NCBI RefSeq assembly: GCF_003024235.1
Contig: NZ_KZ679101.1
Location: forward strand, 1-43,457
DNA from: Arenimonas caeni
Lineage (GTDB): Bacteria; Pseudomonadota; Gammaproteobacteria; Xanthomonadales; Xanthomonadaceae
DNA length: 43,457 bases
Direction of reading: 5' to 3'
Positions 29,985-38,642 of this stretch are shown here, piece by piece. Made by a program: the position numbers and the translations under genes. Positions within the stretch are counted from its first letter, which is position 1, and every line of letters starts with the position of its first letter. The notes under the pieces are model-generated. The model made no database searches. It saw only the letters and a list, made by a program, of their open reading frames with translations, and was not told the origin of the DNA.

Positions 29985-31244
29985 TCAGGCCTCGTCCGTC
30001 GCCGGCTCCCCGCCGCCCGACAGCAGGCTGCCGGCGTAGAGCGCGGACAGCAGCAGCACCAGCCCGCCCCAGAAGGTGGAATACACCGCCAGGTGGGTGT
30101 TGAACGGGAACACCGTGACCACCAGCGCCAGCGCCGGCGCCCGCGCGCGCAGCCGGGCCGCGGGCGCGGCGACGCGCCAGGCCTGCCAGGCCAGCGCCAC
30201 GCCGCCGAGCCAGAAGAAGGCGCCGACGAATCCGGTTTCGCTCAGCACCTCGAGCACGATCTGGTGGGCGTGGTAACCGGCGCCGTGTTCGGCATCGGCG
30301 AGCCAGGGGTCGTCGTCCGCTGCGTAGGCCGGATAGGCGTCGCGGAAGCTGCGAACGCCGACGCCGTTGACCGGGTGCGCCAGCGCCATGTCCACCGCCG
30401 TGCGCCAGATCGGCAGCCGGCCGGAAAGCGCATGGTCCATGCCCGCCGCATCACCCTCGAGCGCGGCCGTCGTGCGTTCGAAGCGGGCCTGGAGCGCGTC
30501 GGAGCAGGCCAGCGCGCCCAGCATCACCAGCGCCGACGCCGCCACCATGGCCAGCACCACGCGCCGGGCGCGGAACTGCATCCAGCCGCTGGCCAGCAGC
30601 ACCAGGCCCAGCGTGAGCCAGGACGCGCGCGCGCCCGCCAGCAGCACCACGACCACCAGGGCCAGGGCCACCGCCATCCAGCCCGCCACGCCGAAGCGTT
30701 CGGCCGCCGCGGTGAGCGGGAACGGTGCCAGGCTGGCCAGCACCAGGCCCAGCTTGAGGTTGCCGGCGCCGAACACGCCGCTCAGGCGGTCGGCCGTGGC
30801 CGGCCCGCCCAGGCTCCAGCCGGTGGCGGCCTGCACCAGTCCGTCGAGCAGCCAGAAGCCGGCGATCACGGCCAGACCGGTGAAAGTGAGCCGGCGACCC
30901 CGCTCGTTCGCCACCGCCATCGCCACCAGCCACAGGAAAGGCAGGTAGCGCAGGTCGAGCAGGGTTTCGCGCCATGCACGCGGGGCGTTGAAGGCGTCGG
31001 GCGCCGAGATCAGCTCGGGCAGCCAGTAGGCCAGGAAGAGCACCGTCGTCAGCGCCCAGGCCTCGTGGCTGAGCAGGGCCATGCCGCCGCGGAAGCGCTG
31101 CAGCAGCAGCACGGCCAGCGCCGCCAGCGCGCCCAGCGAAAGCACGGCTTCGGCCGGGCCGGTGAGCGGCCACAGCGCCACCGAGGCCAGCACCCACCAC
31201 GGGGCCCAGCGCAGGGACGCTTCAGGTTTGGACGAGTCGCTCAT
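29985..31244 (-). CDS. O-antigen ligase/polymerase-like membrane protein
   Basis: A 419-residue protein with about ten membrane helices and the Wzy/WaaL (PF04932-type) periplasmic region GRLPIWRTAVDMALAHPVNG followed by VGVRSFRDAYPAYAADDDP and GYHAHQIVLEVLSETGFVG. The histidine in HAHQ and the arginines before it are the family's usual functional residues. The start at 31244 overlaps the end of the upstream glycosyltransferase by 23 bases; the long upstream open frame is only a shadow of that gene. Its exact substrate is unknown. Confidence 0.82.
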   Translation of the reverse strand: MSDSSKPEASLRWAPWWVLASVALWPLTGPAEAVLSLGALAALAVLLLQRFRGGMALLSHEAWALTTVLFLAYWLPELISAPDAFNAPRAWRETLLDLRYLPFLWLVAMAVANERGRRLTFTGLAVIAGFWLLDGLVQAATGWSLGGPATADRLSGVFGAGNLKLGLVLASLAPFPLTAAAERFGVAGWMAVALALVVVVLLAGARASWLTLGLVLLASGWMQFRARRVVLAMVAASALVMLGALACSDALQARFERTTAALEGDAAGMDHALSGRLPIWRTAVDMALAHPVNGVGVRSFRDAYPAYAADDDPWLADAEHGAGYHAHQIVLEVLSETGFVGAFFWLGGVALAWQAWRVAAPAARLRARAPALALVVTVFPFNTHLAVYSTFWGGLVLLLSALYAGSLLSGGGEPATDEA

Positions 31245-32334
31245 ACAGCTCCAGCGTGGCCGACTGCATCGCCGCCAGGGTGTGGGGGATGGTAACCGGC
31301 ATCGGCGGCGGCGCCGACAGCAGGGCGCGGGCGGTGCCGGCCAGGACGGTGCGGTCGCCCGGCCGCACGGCGCCGAGCGGATACAGGCCGGCCAGCAACT
31401 CGCCGACGCCGCCCCGGTCCCAGGCCAGCACCGGCCGGCCCACCGACAGGGCCTCGATGACGGTGCGGCCGAAGGCCTCGGGTTTGTTCGACAGCTGCAG
31501 CACCAGGTCGGCGACGGCGTAGGCGTCGACGATGTCGCTGCGCGGCGGGCTGATGGCCAGCACCGAACGCACGCCGAGCTCGGTGGCCAGGGCCTCGAGC
31601 TCGGCCACGTAGGCCTCGCGGCCGGCTTCGCGCGCGCCCAGCAGCCACAGGCGCGCGTCCTCGCCGGCATTGCGCAGGTCCGCCAGCAGGCGGATGGCGT
31701 CGGCGTGGCCCTTCAGGCGGGTGCCGCGAGCGGGCAGCAGCAGCAGGCGGCCGTCCTGCAGTTCGGGGAACTCTTCGGCGAAACGGGCGCGCCACCCGGC
31801 CGTGGGCTGGTGGCCGCGCGGGAACCGGGCCGGGTCGATGCCGCGTTCGATCACCTGCAGGCGGGCCGGGTCGGTGCCGGGCCAGTGCCGCAGCACGTGT
31901 GCGCGCACGGTTTCGGAGACGCAGATCACCTGCTCGCCGCGCGCCATGATGCCGCTGTAGCGGCCCGGCGAATTCAGGCCGTGCACGGTGGTGACGAAAC
32001 ACGGGCGCGGCGCCGGCAGGCCGCGCAGTGCGTGCCAGCCGAGCCAGGCCGGCAGGCGCGAGCGGGCGTGCACAATATCGGGCTTGAGCCGCGCCAGCTC
32101 GGCGCGCAGGCGCCGCATCGTGGCGAAGGCGGCCAGCGACTTGCGGCCCACGGGCAGGTTGATGTGCTCGCCGCCGGCGGCTTCCAGCGCCGGCAGCAGG
32201 CGGCCACCCTCGGAAATGACGACGGCACGGTGCCCGGCCGCGACCAGCGCGGCGGTGATCTCGATCGTGGAGCGCTCGACCCCGCCGCTGTTCAGGGCGG
32301 GCAGCAGCTGGACGACGGTGAGGCGACGGGCCAA
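31222..32334 (-). CDS. GT4-family glycosyltransferase
   Basis: A 370-residue GT-B glycosyltransferase. The N-terminal acceptor half begins VVQLLPALNSGGVERSTIEI, then HARSRLPAWLGWHALRG and VISETVRAHV-like CVSETVRAHVLRHWP. The C-terminal nucleotide-sugar half has ARGTRLKGHADAI and NKPEAFGRTVIEALSVGRPV with the family's E-X7-E type end. It acts at the inner membrane face, probably on LPS core or O-chain sugars. Sugar and acceptor are unknown. It is the first gene of the run that continues with the ligase-like protein and second acyltransferase. Confidence 0.87.
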   Translation of the reverse strand: MARRLTVVQLLPALNSGGVERSTIEITAALVAAGHRAVVISEGGRLLPALEAAGGEHINLPVGRKSLAAFATMRRLRAELARLKPDIVHARSRLPAWLGWHALRGLPAPRPCFVTTVHGLNSPGRYSGIMARGEQVICVSETVRAHVLRHWPGTDPARLQVIERGIDPARFPRGHQPTAGWRARFAEEFPELQDGRLLLLPARGTRLKGHADAIRLLADLRNAGEDARLWLLGAREAGREAYVAELEALATELGVRSVLAISPPRSDIVDAYAVADLVLQLSNKPEAFGRTVIEALSVGRPVLAWDRGGVGELLAGLYPLGAVRPGDRTVLAGTARALLSAPPPMPVTIPHTLAAMQSATLELYERLVQT

Positions 32335-32349
32335 GGGCCGGGCGCCGGC

Positions 32350-32553
32350 TCAGTCCTTGAGCACGAACACCGCGCCGCAGTACGGGCAGGTGGCCGAGCC
32401 GCTGGCCTCGATGGGCAGGTAGACCCGCGGGTGCGAATTCCACAGCGCCATCGCCGGCGTCGGGCACGACAGCGGCAGCTCGGCGCGGGCGACCTCGTAA
32501 CGACGCTCGGCATTGGCCGGCGCGCGGGCAGTGGCGGTGTCGGTGCGGGACAT
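32350..32553 (-). CDS. zf-CHCC zinc-finger protein
   Basis: A 67-residue protein with the zf-CHCC domain at its C-terminus: a Cys in LSCPTPAMALW, then HPRVYLPIE, then CPYCG. Cys-His-Cys-Cys ligation of zinc is the family pattern, and it resembles the finger of the complex I NDUFS6 subunit. Function in bacteria is unknown. It lies ahead of the glycosyltransferase gene on the same strand with 15 bases between them. It is the last core-type gene before the RHS region. Confidence 0.85.
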   Translation of the reverse strand: MSRTDTATARAPANAERRYEVARAELPLSCPTPAMALWNSHPRVYLPIEASGSATCPYCGAVFVLKD

Positions 32554-32629
32554 GGCGGGTTTCCTGGTGTGGGCCTCGGGATTTTACACCGGGCCGGCCC
32601 GCGCCGGGGCCGGCTAGCAAGCGTCGTTG

Positions 32630-32888
32630 ACCGACGTCCCCCCGCTTTCAGTAGCGGGTCCATTTAGAGTCCGGGGTTAGGGTAGCCGATCTCGGCCATC
32701 CGTTTGGCGTAGGCGGCGGGCGTCAGCCCGCCCAGTGCTTTCTTGGGTCGCTCCTCGTTGTATTCCCGGCGCCAGGTTTCGATCACCGTCCGGGCGTGCA
32801 GGACGTTCTGGAACCAGTGCTCGTTGAGGCATTCGTCGCGCAGCCGGCCGTTGAAACTCTCGATGTAGGCGTTCTGGTTCGGCTTGCC
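32630..32888 (-). mobile_element. IS3-family remnant (3' part)
   Basis: The segment holds the C-terminal integrase core of an IS3-family OrfB, its stop codon at 32664-32666, and about 35 bases of GC-rich tail that look like an IS end (the region near 32629-32665). The 5' part of the element is missing; it is joined directly to RHS sequence at 32888. Exact outer edge is estimated. Confidence 0.6.
32664..32888 (-). pseudogene. IS3 transposase OrfB C-terminal fragment
   Basis: About 74 residues of an IS3-family DDE transposase: GKPNQNAYIESFNGRLRDEC, LNEHWFQNVLHARTVIETWR and NEERPKKALGGLTPAAYAK. The catalytic Glu of the DDE triad (in IESFNGR) is present but both Asp residues are lost with the missing N-terminal part. 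It is fused in frame to the RHS tip on its upstream side, making a 146-residue chimeric reading frame that is unlikely to work as a transposase. Confidence 0.85.
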
Positions 32889-33140
32889 ACTGCTGAAGTT
32901 GTCGTAGGCGCTCACAACACCCATCACCACATTGCCGGCGTCCCAGACCGTTTCAATAATTCGGCCGTCGGGATCTTTGAACTTATACGGATTGTTGGCC
33001 GCATAGTTGTACCGATTGAAATTCCAGCCATTCTGCATATCCGACGACATCGGATCCGCCGACAGGAACCTCCCAACGGCGGGGTCGTAATAGCGCTGCT
33101 GCATGTAGCCAGCCTCGCCTCCGCATCGATCTAGCGCCCG
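32889..33140 (-). pseudogene. RHS tip module 6, truncated
   Basis: The end of an RHS core: CGGEAGYMQQRYYDPAVGRF, then LSADPMSSDMQNGWNFNRYN and the boundary motif DPDGR, followed by only about 25 residues of a variable tip (IIETVWDAGNVVMGVVSAYD) before the IS3 join at 32888. The frame opens after a TAG 36 bases upstream of the ATG. No immunity partner remains. The tip may belong to an RHS-toxin of unknown type. Confidence 0.7.
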
Positions 33141-33191
33141 CTAGCCCGCCGCCCTTATTGAGCTCATTGAGGACGTGGCAGCGCTTGCGGC

Positions 33192-33491
33192 CTACTTCTT
33201 CCAACCCCAATCAAGAAACATGCTTTCGAAGCTAGAAATGTCGAAGTCAACGTCTTCTCTCGGCTCTGGGAGGATTGAGAAGCCAAAGCCGCTGTTGCGC
33301 ACGCTATTCAATACCGGCTTTACTTGCGAGTAGTCCAAGAAAATGAGCATCCCTTTCTTGGAGCCAACTCCGACTACCAACGCGCAAGGCGAGATGCTTG
33401 TGCCATCGTCAAGGTCGATGATCGGATATCGTAGTACTTCGACTCCCAATTCTTCACCTGCGCGACGTAGTTGATCAACGATGTGCGCCAT
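33192..33491 (-). CDS. Candidate immunity protein 5 (cytosolic)
   Basis: A 99-residue protein, not recognised as any named family. It has no signal peptide or membrane helix; it looks like a small mixed alpha/beta protein (CALVVGVGSKKGMLIFLDYS, ILPEPREDVDFDISSFESMF). Its ATG shares its first base with the TAA of the RHS module upstream (TAATG at 33489-33493), so the two are translationally coupled. This position, small size and lower GC are what immunity genes of RHS toxins show. The role is inferred. Confidence 0.6.
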   Translation of the reverse strand: MAHIVDQLRRAGEELGVEVLRYPIIDLDDGTSISPCALVVGVGSKKGMLIFLDYSQVKPVLNSVRNSGFGFSILPEPREDVDFDISSFESMFLDWGWKK

Positions 33492-34942
33492 TAGTCTTTA
33501 TCTCTAATCGGTATATGGTCAACCGGACCGACGTGACCGTGAGGCTCTTGAGAGCTCGGGGCGCCTGAATCGTGCGCTTCTGGCCCTCGAACTTTTTCAG
33601 GAGGAAACGGGTCAGGCAGTTCACTGTTCAGTTCTTGATACGCCTTCATGTCAGCTTCCGTCATCCCTGTCCTCTTGTCAGCCTTCGCCATCTCTACTAG
33701 CGCTTGCTTTTCCTTGCTGAACACTTTTGCAGCTTTCTTAAGGGCCTTTCCTGCAAGGTCTCCGGCGCCAGGGACGACCCCTACAACGGCAGCGATCACG
33801 TTTACTGCGGTGGGATCCGCGATAGCTTCACCTATAGCTTTGCCGTCGCCTAGTATTGGCGTGAAGTCTACCGCCAGTTCAGCAACTTCCTCTATCGAAC
33901 CCTGTGTTCCCGTGCTCTGCCCACTTGCAGTCATTCCACATCCGCCGCCCGATAAGCTGTCGCAGGCGCGCCCGTCGGGGTCGACGTTCTTGTATGGATT
34001 GTTTGCCGCGTAATTGTATCGGTTGAAATTCCAGCCGTTCTGCATGTCCGACGCCATCGGATCAGCCGACAGGAACCGCCCGATCGCCGGATCGTAATAG
34101 CGCTGCTGCATGTAGACCAGCTTCGACGCCGCGTCCATCTGGTGGCCGGTGTAGCCCGGGCCGTTGCTCCAGGTGCCGTCGGCGGGTTCGCCCCAGGCGG
34201 TCATGCGCTCGCGGCGGGTGACGTTGCCGGCGGCGTCGGTGAAGGCCACCGGGGTGCCCAGGGCGTCGGTGTGCTGGTAGGTCACTTCGGTGACCCCGCC
34301 ACCTTGCGGCACCTTTCTCGCCGCCACGAGGCTGCCAGCGAGGTAGATGTGGTCGGTATTGACCGACGTCTTGTAGTCAGCGGTCCTCAACAGGCTGCCG
34401 GCATGGCTGTAGTATAAGTACGTCGACTTGTTGCCGCTTCGCTCCCTGACGCGCCGCCCCAATCCATCGTAGAGATAGCTGGCGTAACTGGGCAGGCGCG
34501 TTTCGATAACCCGGTTTTCCAAGTCGAAGACCAACGTGCCGCTGTCCTTGCTGGTGGTGTTGCCGCGGGCGTCGTAGCCGAAGCTGTGCAGCAGCGCGCC
34601 GGTGGGCGACTTGATCTGCGCCAGGCGGTTGTCGGCGTCGTAGTGGTGGCGGAACTGGCGGCTACCCTGGTCGAGCACCCGCAGGTTGTCGAGCGGGTCG
34701 TAGGCGAAGCTGCCATTACCACCCTGGGCCGGGCCGGCCACCACGCCGGCGAGCCGGTCGAGGGCGTCGTAGCTCATGTCGCGATCGCCCGGGCCACCGG
34801 CCAGGCCGTCGGAAATGGCCGCCACGTTGCCGTTGGCGTCGTAGTCGTAACTGTCGTCCAGCACCACGTTGGTGCCCAACGCGTCACGGCTGCGCTCGGG
34901 CAGCTGGCGCAGGTTGCGGGTCAGCGACTGGTTTCTGACAGC
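33491..34942 (-). pseudogene. RHS tip module 5: core plus His-rich toxin tip
   Basis: An RHS C-terminal segment without the N-terminal RHS part. The open frame begins just upstream of NLRQLPERSRDALG. The core has repeated YD-type units (DSYDYDANGNVAA, GSFAYDPLDNLRVLDQG, RHHYDADNRLAQIKSP), GYTGHQMD, MQQRYYDPAIGRFLSADP and the boundary DPDGRACD. The variable tip has a hydrophobic pretoxin-like stretch (VDFTPILGDGKAIGEAIA, VNVIAAVVGVVPGAGDL), then KADKRTGMTEADMKAYQELN and a His-rich end with RGPEAH and HGHVGPVDHIPI. Whether it is translated alone is unknown. Confidence 0.75.
34099..34772. repeat. RHS core repeat copy A (module 5)
   Basis: A segment that is shared without any insertion or deletion with 36014-36687 (copy B) and 39283-39956 (copy C): the same two landmark sequences, AGCGCTGCTGCATGTA and GTCGTAG, lie 667 bases apart in all three. 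Copies A and B are near-identical by eye; C has more differences in its middle. Confidence 0.8.
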
Positions 34943-35325
34943 TCAGTGTCTGAAAAAACTTCCAATTCGAGCTTGTCTCCCGGAATGGAGACCAGAACAC
35001 CTCGGAAACGCCCGAACAAGGTTCTTGAGGTTGCAGGCGGAAGGGATCGAACCCTTGCAATCAACTTCCTGGAGCCCTCCCAGTGGTCGATGCTCTTGCT
35101 TATTCGTGCGGCAATCACACCCTCTGAATCCTCAGCATCAGAAATGAATATTCCGTGCCGGGTAAACGTCAAGTAGCCAACAATCGAGACCTCTTGGCCG
35201 TCGCACTCAGATTGGTTCAAGAGGATCTGTTCCACAGAACTACACCCTCGTGTTTCACGTGAGATATACGCAGGTTGGCACCCGAGAAGGAGCAACAGGG
35301 GCACGAACAATAGGATTGGCTTCAT
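34921..35325 (-). CDS. Candidate immunity lipoprotein 4
   Basis: A 134-residue lipoprotein: MKPILLFVPLLLLLGCQ with lipobox LLGC. The mature part is beta-rich (QEVSIVGYLTFTRHGIFISD), perhaps an OB-like fold, but no family is recognised. Its ATG overlaps the stop of RHS module 4 by four bases (35322-35325). Its last codons and stop lie in sequence that continues into the RHS repeat of module 5, so its C-terminus may have been replaced at a recombination join. Role as periplasmic immunity is inferred from position and export. Confidence 0.6.
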   Translation of the reverse strand: MKPILLFVPLLLLLGCQPAYISRETRGCSSVEQILLNQSECDGQEVSIVGYLTFTRHGIFISDAEDSEGVIAARISKSIDHWEGSRKLIARVRSLPPATSRTLFGRFRGVLVSIPGDKLELEVFSDTELSETSR

Positions 35326-36704
35326 TCGCAGTACCCGCTAGCACACGCCGCTTTTACTGAGTTGTCGGCGGATCGACCGACTTCTTCGTAATTTACCGAC
35401 CCGTCCGCACGGAGCAACCCGTATGGATTTACTCCGATGGATTGGAAGAATCGCGCTTCCGTAGTGTATGCCCGAATTTCGTCGTCATTTAGCTCGGATC
35501 GAATGTAGAGATTGTATCCCGTTGCCCGTTGGGTTGCGCCGTGAACACCTTCATGCACAAGAGTGGCTGCTGCAATTATTGATGCTCGCAAATTCGCACT
35601 TTTGGACATTGCGTTGTTCTGCTCAATGTCAACAGTGACGATATTTCGCATCCCTCCGGGCGCATCCGCGTCGCGATAAACACTCACGGTCCCCAGTGTG
35701 CCTTCTTTGAGCGAACCAGCTACAACCGTGACCCCGTTATCGACTCCCTCTTCCCCATAGAAGGCCAACGTATCGTTCAACGCCTTGTTCATATCAGCCG
35801 AGTTCTCAGGATTCTGCAGCGCGCTCCTCGTCTCTTCCAGCGCGGCTCGAGTTAGGTCGCACGCCTCGCCCTCACAAACATATCTTCCGTCCGGGTCGAC
35901 GAATCGAATTGGATTGTTATTTGCGTACCATAGCCGATTGAAGTTAATTCCAGTGTTCGGTTTGGTCGGAACCGGATCGACGCTCAAGAAGCGGCCGACG
36001 CGTGGGTCATAGTAGCGCTGCTGCATGTAAACCAGCTTCGACGCCGCGTCCATCTGGTGGCCGGTGTAGCCGGGGCCGTTGCTCCAGGTGCCGTCGGCGG
36101 GTTCGCCCCAGGCGGTCATGCGTTCGCGGCGCGTGACGTTGCCGGCGGCGTCGGTGAAGGCCACCGGGGTGCCCAGGGCGTCGGTGTGCTGGTAGGTCAC
36201 TTCGGAGACGCCGCCACCTTGCGGCACCTTTCTCGCAGCCACGAGGCTGCCGGCGAGGTAGATGTGGTCGGTATTGACCGAGGTCTTGTAGTCAGCGGTC
36301 CTCAGCAGGCTGCCGGCATGGCTGTAGTAGAAGTACGTCGACTTGTTGCCGCTTCGCTCCCTGACGCGCCGCCCCAATCCGTCGTAGAGATAGCTGGCGT
36401 AACTGGGTAGGCGCGTTTCGGTAACCCGGTTTTCCAGGTCGAAGACCAACGTGCCGCTGTCCTTGCTGGTGGTGTTGCCTCGGGCGTCGTAGCCGAAGCT
36501 GTGCAGCAGGGCGCCGGCGGGCGATTTGATCTGCGCCAGGCGGTTGTCGGCGTCGTAGTGGTAGCGGAACTGGCGGCTGCCCTGGTCGAGCACCCGCAGG
36601 TTGTCGAGCGGGTCGTAGGCGAAGCTGCCGTTGCCGCCCTGGGCCGGGCCGGCCACCACTCCGGCGAGGCGGTCGAGGGCGTCGTAGCCAATTCCCCCTA
36701 CCAC
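35322..36704 (-). pseudogene. RHS tip module 4: core plus HEGVH tip
   Basis: A 460-residue reading frame from a GTG that directly follows a TAG. The RHS core starts at YDALDRLAGVVAG and runs through SGYTGHQMD-type sequence to MQQRYYDPRVGRFLSVDP and the boundary DPDGRYVC. The variable tip is about 180 residues and carries HEGVH (384-388) with a DDEIRAY 20 residues later, resembling an HExxH metallopeptidase site with a downstream Glu. The N-terminal RHS part is absent. Toxin identity is inferred. Confidence 0.75.
36014..36687. repeat. RHS core repeat copy B (module 4)
   Basis: Same 674-base block as at 34099-34772, equal in length and nearly identical in sequence, ending where the reading frame of module 4 starts. 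Confidence 0.8.
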
Positions 36705-36739
36705 CTACGTTGCCGAAAGTCTGCCAGGCCAGCCAAAGC

Positions 36740-37330
36740 CTACGGGGCCTCCCTTGCCGAGGCGATCAGTTCACCTTGCTGCCAAGGGATTCCCAACACG
36801 CTCTGCATGTACGCGACTGTTACGATCTCACTCATTGAACTACAGTCGTCGACGCCCTTGGAACGGAACCAGGCAACCAGCTCAGACGGTCGGCTGAAGG
36901 GCTCGATTCGACACAATCCTCCAAGCCACTCAGTCTGGATCCAGTCATCCAGTTTCAGCACGTAGCCACACCCACTGTCTCTTGATCGCTCCGGCAAACT
37001 GGCACAAAATCGCGGAACGCATTCGTCGAACACCTCCCAAAGCTTCGACCCCGCCTTGATCCGACAGGAAGATTTCGACTCCACCGACTCCCCGGGTGTT
37101 TGAATGCTGGTCAACAGCACCTCGACGGCTGTTCTCAAGTCACGTGGCGGCACGCGCAAGTAGTTTTCCGGAATCAGCATTGGATCTGGGTATACATCAG
37201 ACTGCGATGCCTCCGTTACTGCAACCCGCCGAAGATAGACCGCACTTACTCCAACCTCAGGCACTGCCGCACAGCCGCCAACCGTTGCCAGAAGAAACAG
37301 CATGAGAGCTCTAGTACTCACGGCATTCAT
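36740..37330 (-). CDS. Candidate immunity lipoprotein 3
   Basis: A 196-residue lipoprotein starting MNAVSTRALMLFLLATVGGC, lipobox VGGC. The mature protein has six or more cysteines (SSCRIKAGSK, DECVPRFCASLPE, GCGYVLKLDDW, GGLCRIEPFSR), suggesting disulfides in the periplasm. No family is recognised. The chosen ATG overlaps the stop of module 3 as ATGA (37327-37330); an in-frame ATG ten codons upstream would destroy the signal peptide. It precedes module 4 by about 35 bases. Confidence 0.6.
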   Translation of the reverse strand: MNAVSTRALMLFLLATVGGCAAVPEVGVSAVYLRRVAVTEASQSDVYPDPMLIPENYLRVPPRDLRTAVEVLLTSIQTPGESVESKSSCRIKAGSKLWEVFDECVPRFCASLPERSRDSGCGYVLKLDDWIQTEWLGGLCRIEPFSRPSELVAWFRSKGVDDCSSMSEIVTVAYMQSVLGIPWQQGELIASAREAP

Positions 37331-38061
37331 TCTCCATGCACAGGGATGCAGTTCGAACACAATAATTCCCCCTCCGCTCCGCGAAGCCTTCCATGGTCAA
37401 CCTTGCCATCTCTCGGCATCCCGTCCATGAAAACCCTGAATTCGCCTGCGTTGTTTCCCAAAAAGATCGGAATTGGTTTATCTAGGGCCTTGGAGGCCGC
37501 AACATCGTTGCGAGAGAAGTACTTGTTGTGCCAATCAGAGCTTCTTCCGTGGGTGTGACCCAAGGCCTTCGTGACCCCTGGGCGCAGGGAGAATCCTACG
37601 TTTCCCCTATCGCCTTCTCTGGATTTGGTCACGCTAATTGACCCGTCGCTACCTTGATCTATCTCAAAACCCCATTCATTCCCGCCTGGAGCCGTGGACA
37701 CCGCATTGTCTTGAGAAATCCTGTCGTATGCTGCATCGGCGATTTCTGTCGTGATATCCGGATACGTGGCCTGCACTTCAGCTAGCTTCTTATCGTATGG
37801 GCGCTCAGCACGAGGGGGCGGAGTCGAAAACCTGGGAGCTCCGCAACGAATCTGCAGGAAGCAGCTCGCCTCTCCAGGCATCACGCTGTCAATCGCCCGA
37901 CGACCATCTGGATCATTGAATCGATAGGAGTTGCCGTTGGCATAGCGATATCGGTTGAACTGGGCGACAGGGGATAAGAGTGCGTCAACAGGGTCAGCCG
38001 AAAGAAGTACGCCTACGATTGGATCGTAGTAGCGCTGCTGCATCGAATGCGACGCGCTCAA
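37327..38061 (-). pseudogene. RHS tip module 3: DUF4329/JAB-like tip
   Basis: A 244-residue frame with only the last RHS repeat (MQQRYYDPIVGVLLSADP, FNRYRYANGNSYRFNDPDGR) ahead of a variable tip. The tip has ALGHTHGRSSDWHNKYFSRN followed by D, i.e. HTH...SxxD, and IPIFLGNNAGEFRVFMDG, as in DUF4329 and JAB/JAMM-like domains. JAMM enzymes bind zinc through HxH and Asp. Its ATG overlaps the stop of candidate immunity gene 2 by four bases, so translational coupling could allow it to be made. Confidence 0.72.
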
Positions 38062-38642
38062 CCCGACGGTTCGGCTCCGGTAGGATTGCCTTCTCGGGGC
38101 TTTCCGTTCGCCAACGCATTGGCAACGTCACGCCCGTCAAAGCAGACTTTCGATACAGCCTCAGCGGGAACGGTAGTCGGACCTGGCGAACCAGTTGTCG
38201 GAGCCATCACAGCGGCCGCGTTCGAGTAGCTCACTCTCATGCTGTAGCAACCAGCCCCTAAACCGAACGCGGCGACATAGTTCTCCTTCTTCTTCGCTTG
38301 GGTAAACCCCTGTCCGCCCGGGTACCATTCAATGAGCTCGGAGAACAGCTGAGATGGCAAACGCTCCCGCCGATACTCGATGCCGTTTCGTTCGAAAACT
38401 ACGGCCGCATCGCCCATATTCACAGCGTGATCTACCGCACCAATAAGCCGAATGTTGGCGGCTCGAACATTAATCACCGAAACCGCAATACGCCTCTCCG
38501 CTACCAGATCATTGATGAGCACCACAATGAGGGAATCATCGATGGGAGGGGCTCGGCCTCTATCCTTGCTAAAGAGCACTCCGGCAAAGACCACCAATAG
38601 AAAATACGTCACCACGATCAGTATTCTCGCTGTCATCGTCAA
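38058..38642 (-). CDS. Candidate immunity protein 2 (membrane-anchored)
   Basis: A 194-residue protein with an N-terminal hydrophobic segment (ARILIVVTYFLLVVFAGVLF) that could be a signal anchor or uncleaved signal, so the rest faces the periplasm. The body has GIEYRRERLPSQLFSELIEW and a Pro/Gly-rich end. No family is recognised. Its ATG overlaps the stop of RHS module 2 (38639-38642) and its own stop overlaps the start of module 3, so it is locked between two modules. Confidence 0.58.
   Translation of the reverse strand: MTMTARILIVVTYFLLVVFAGVLFSKDRGRAPPIDDSLIVVLINDLVAERRIAVSVINVRAANIRLIGAVDHAVNMGDAAVVFERNGIEYRRERLPSQLFSELIEWYPGGQGFTQAKKKENYVAAFGLGAGCYSMRVSYSNAAAVMAPTTGSPGPTTVPAEAVSKVCFDGRDVANALANGKPREGNPTGAEPSG

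Noticed and set aside
33120-33191. A further immunity or toxin gene between immunity 5 and module 6
   Set aside because: The short gap holds only a small palindrome and a stop codon, with no usable start.
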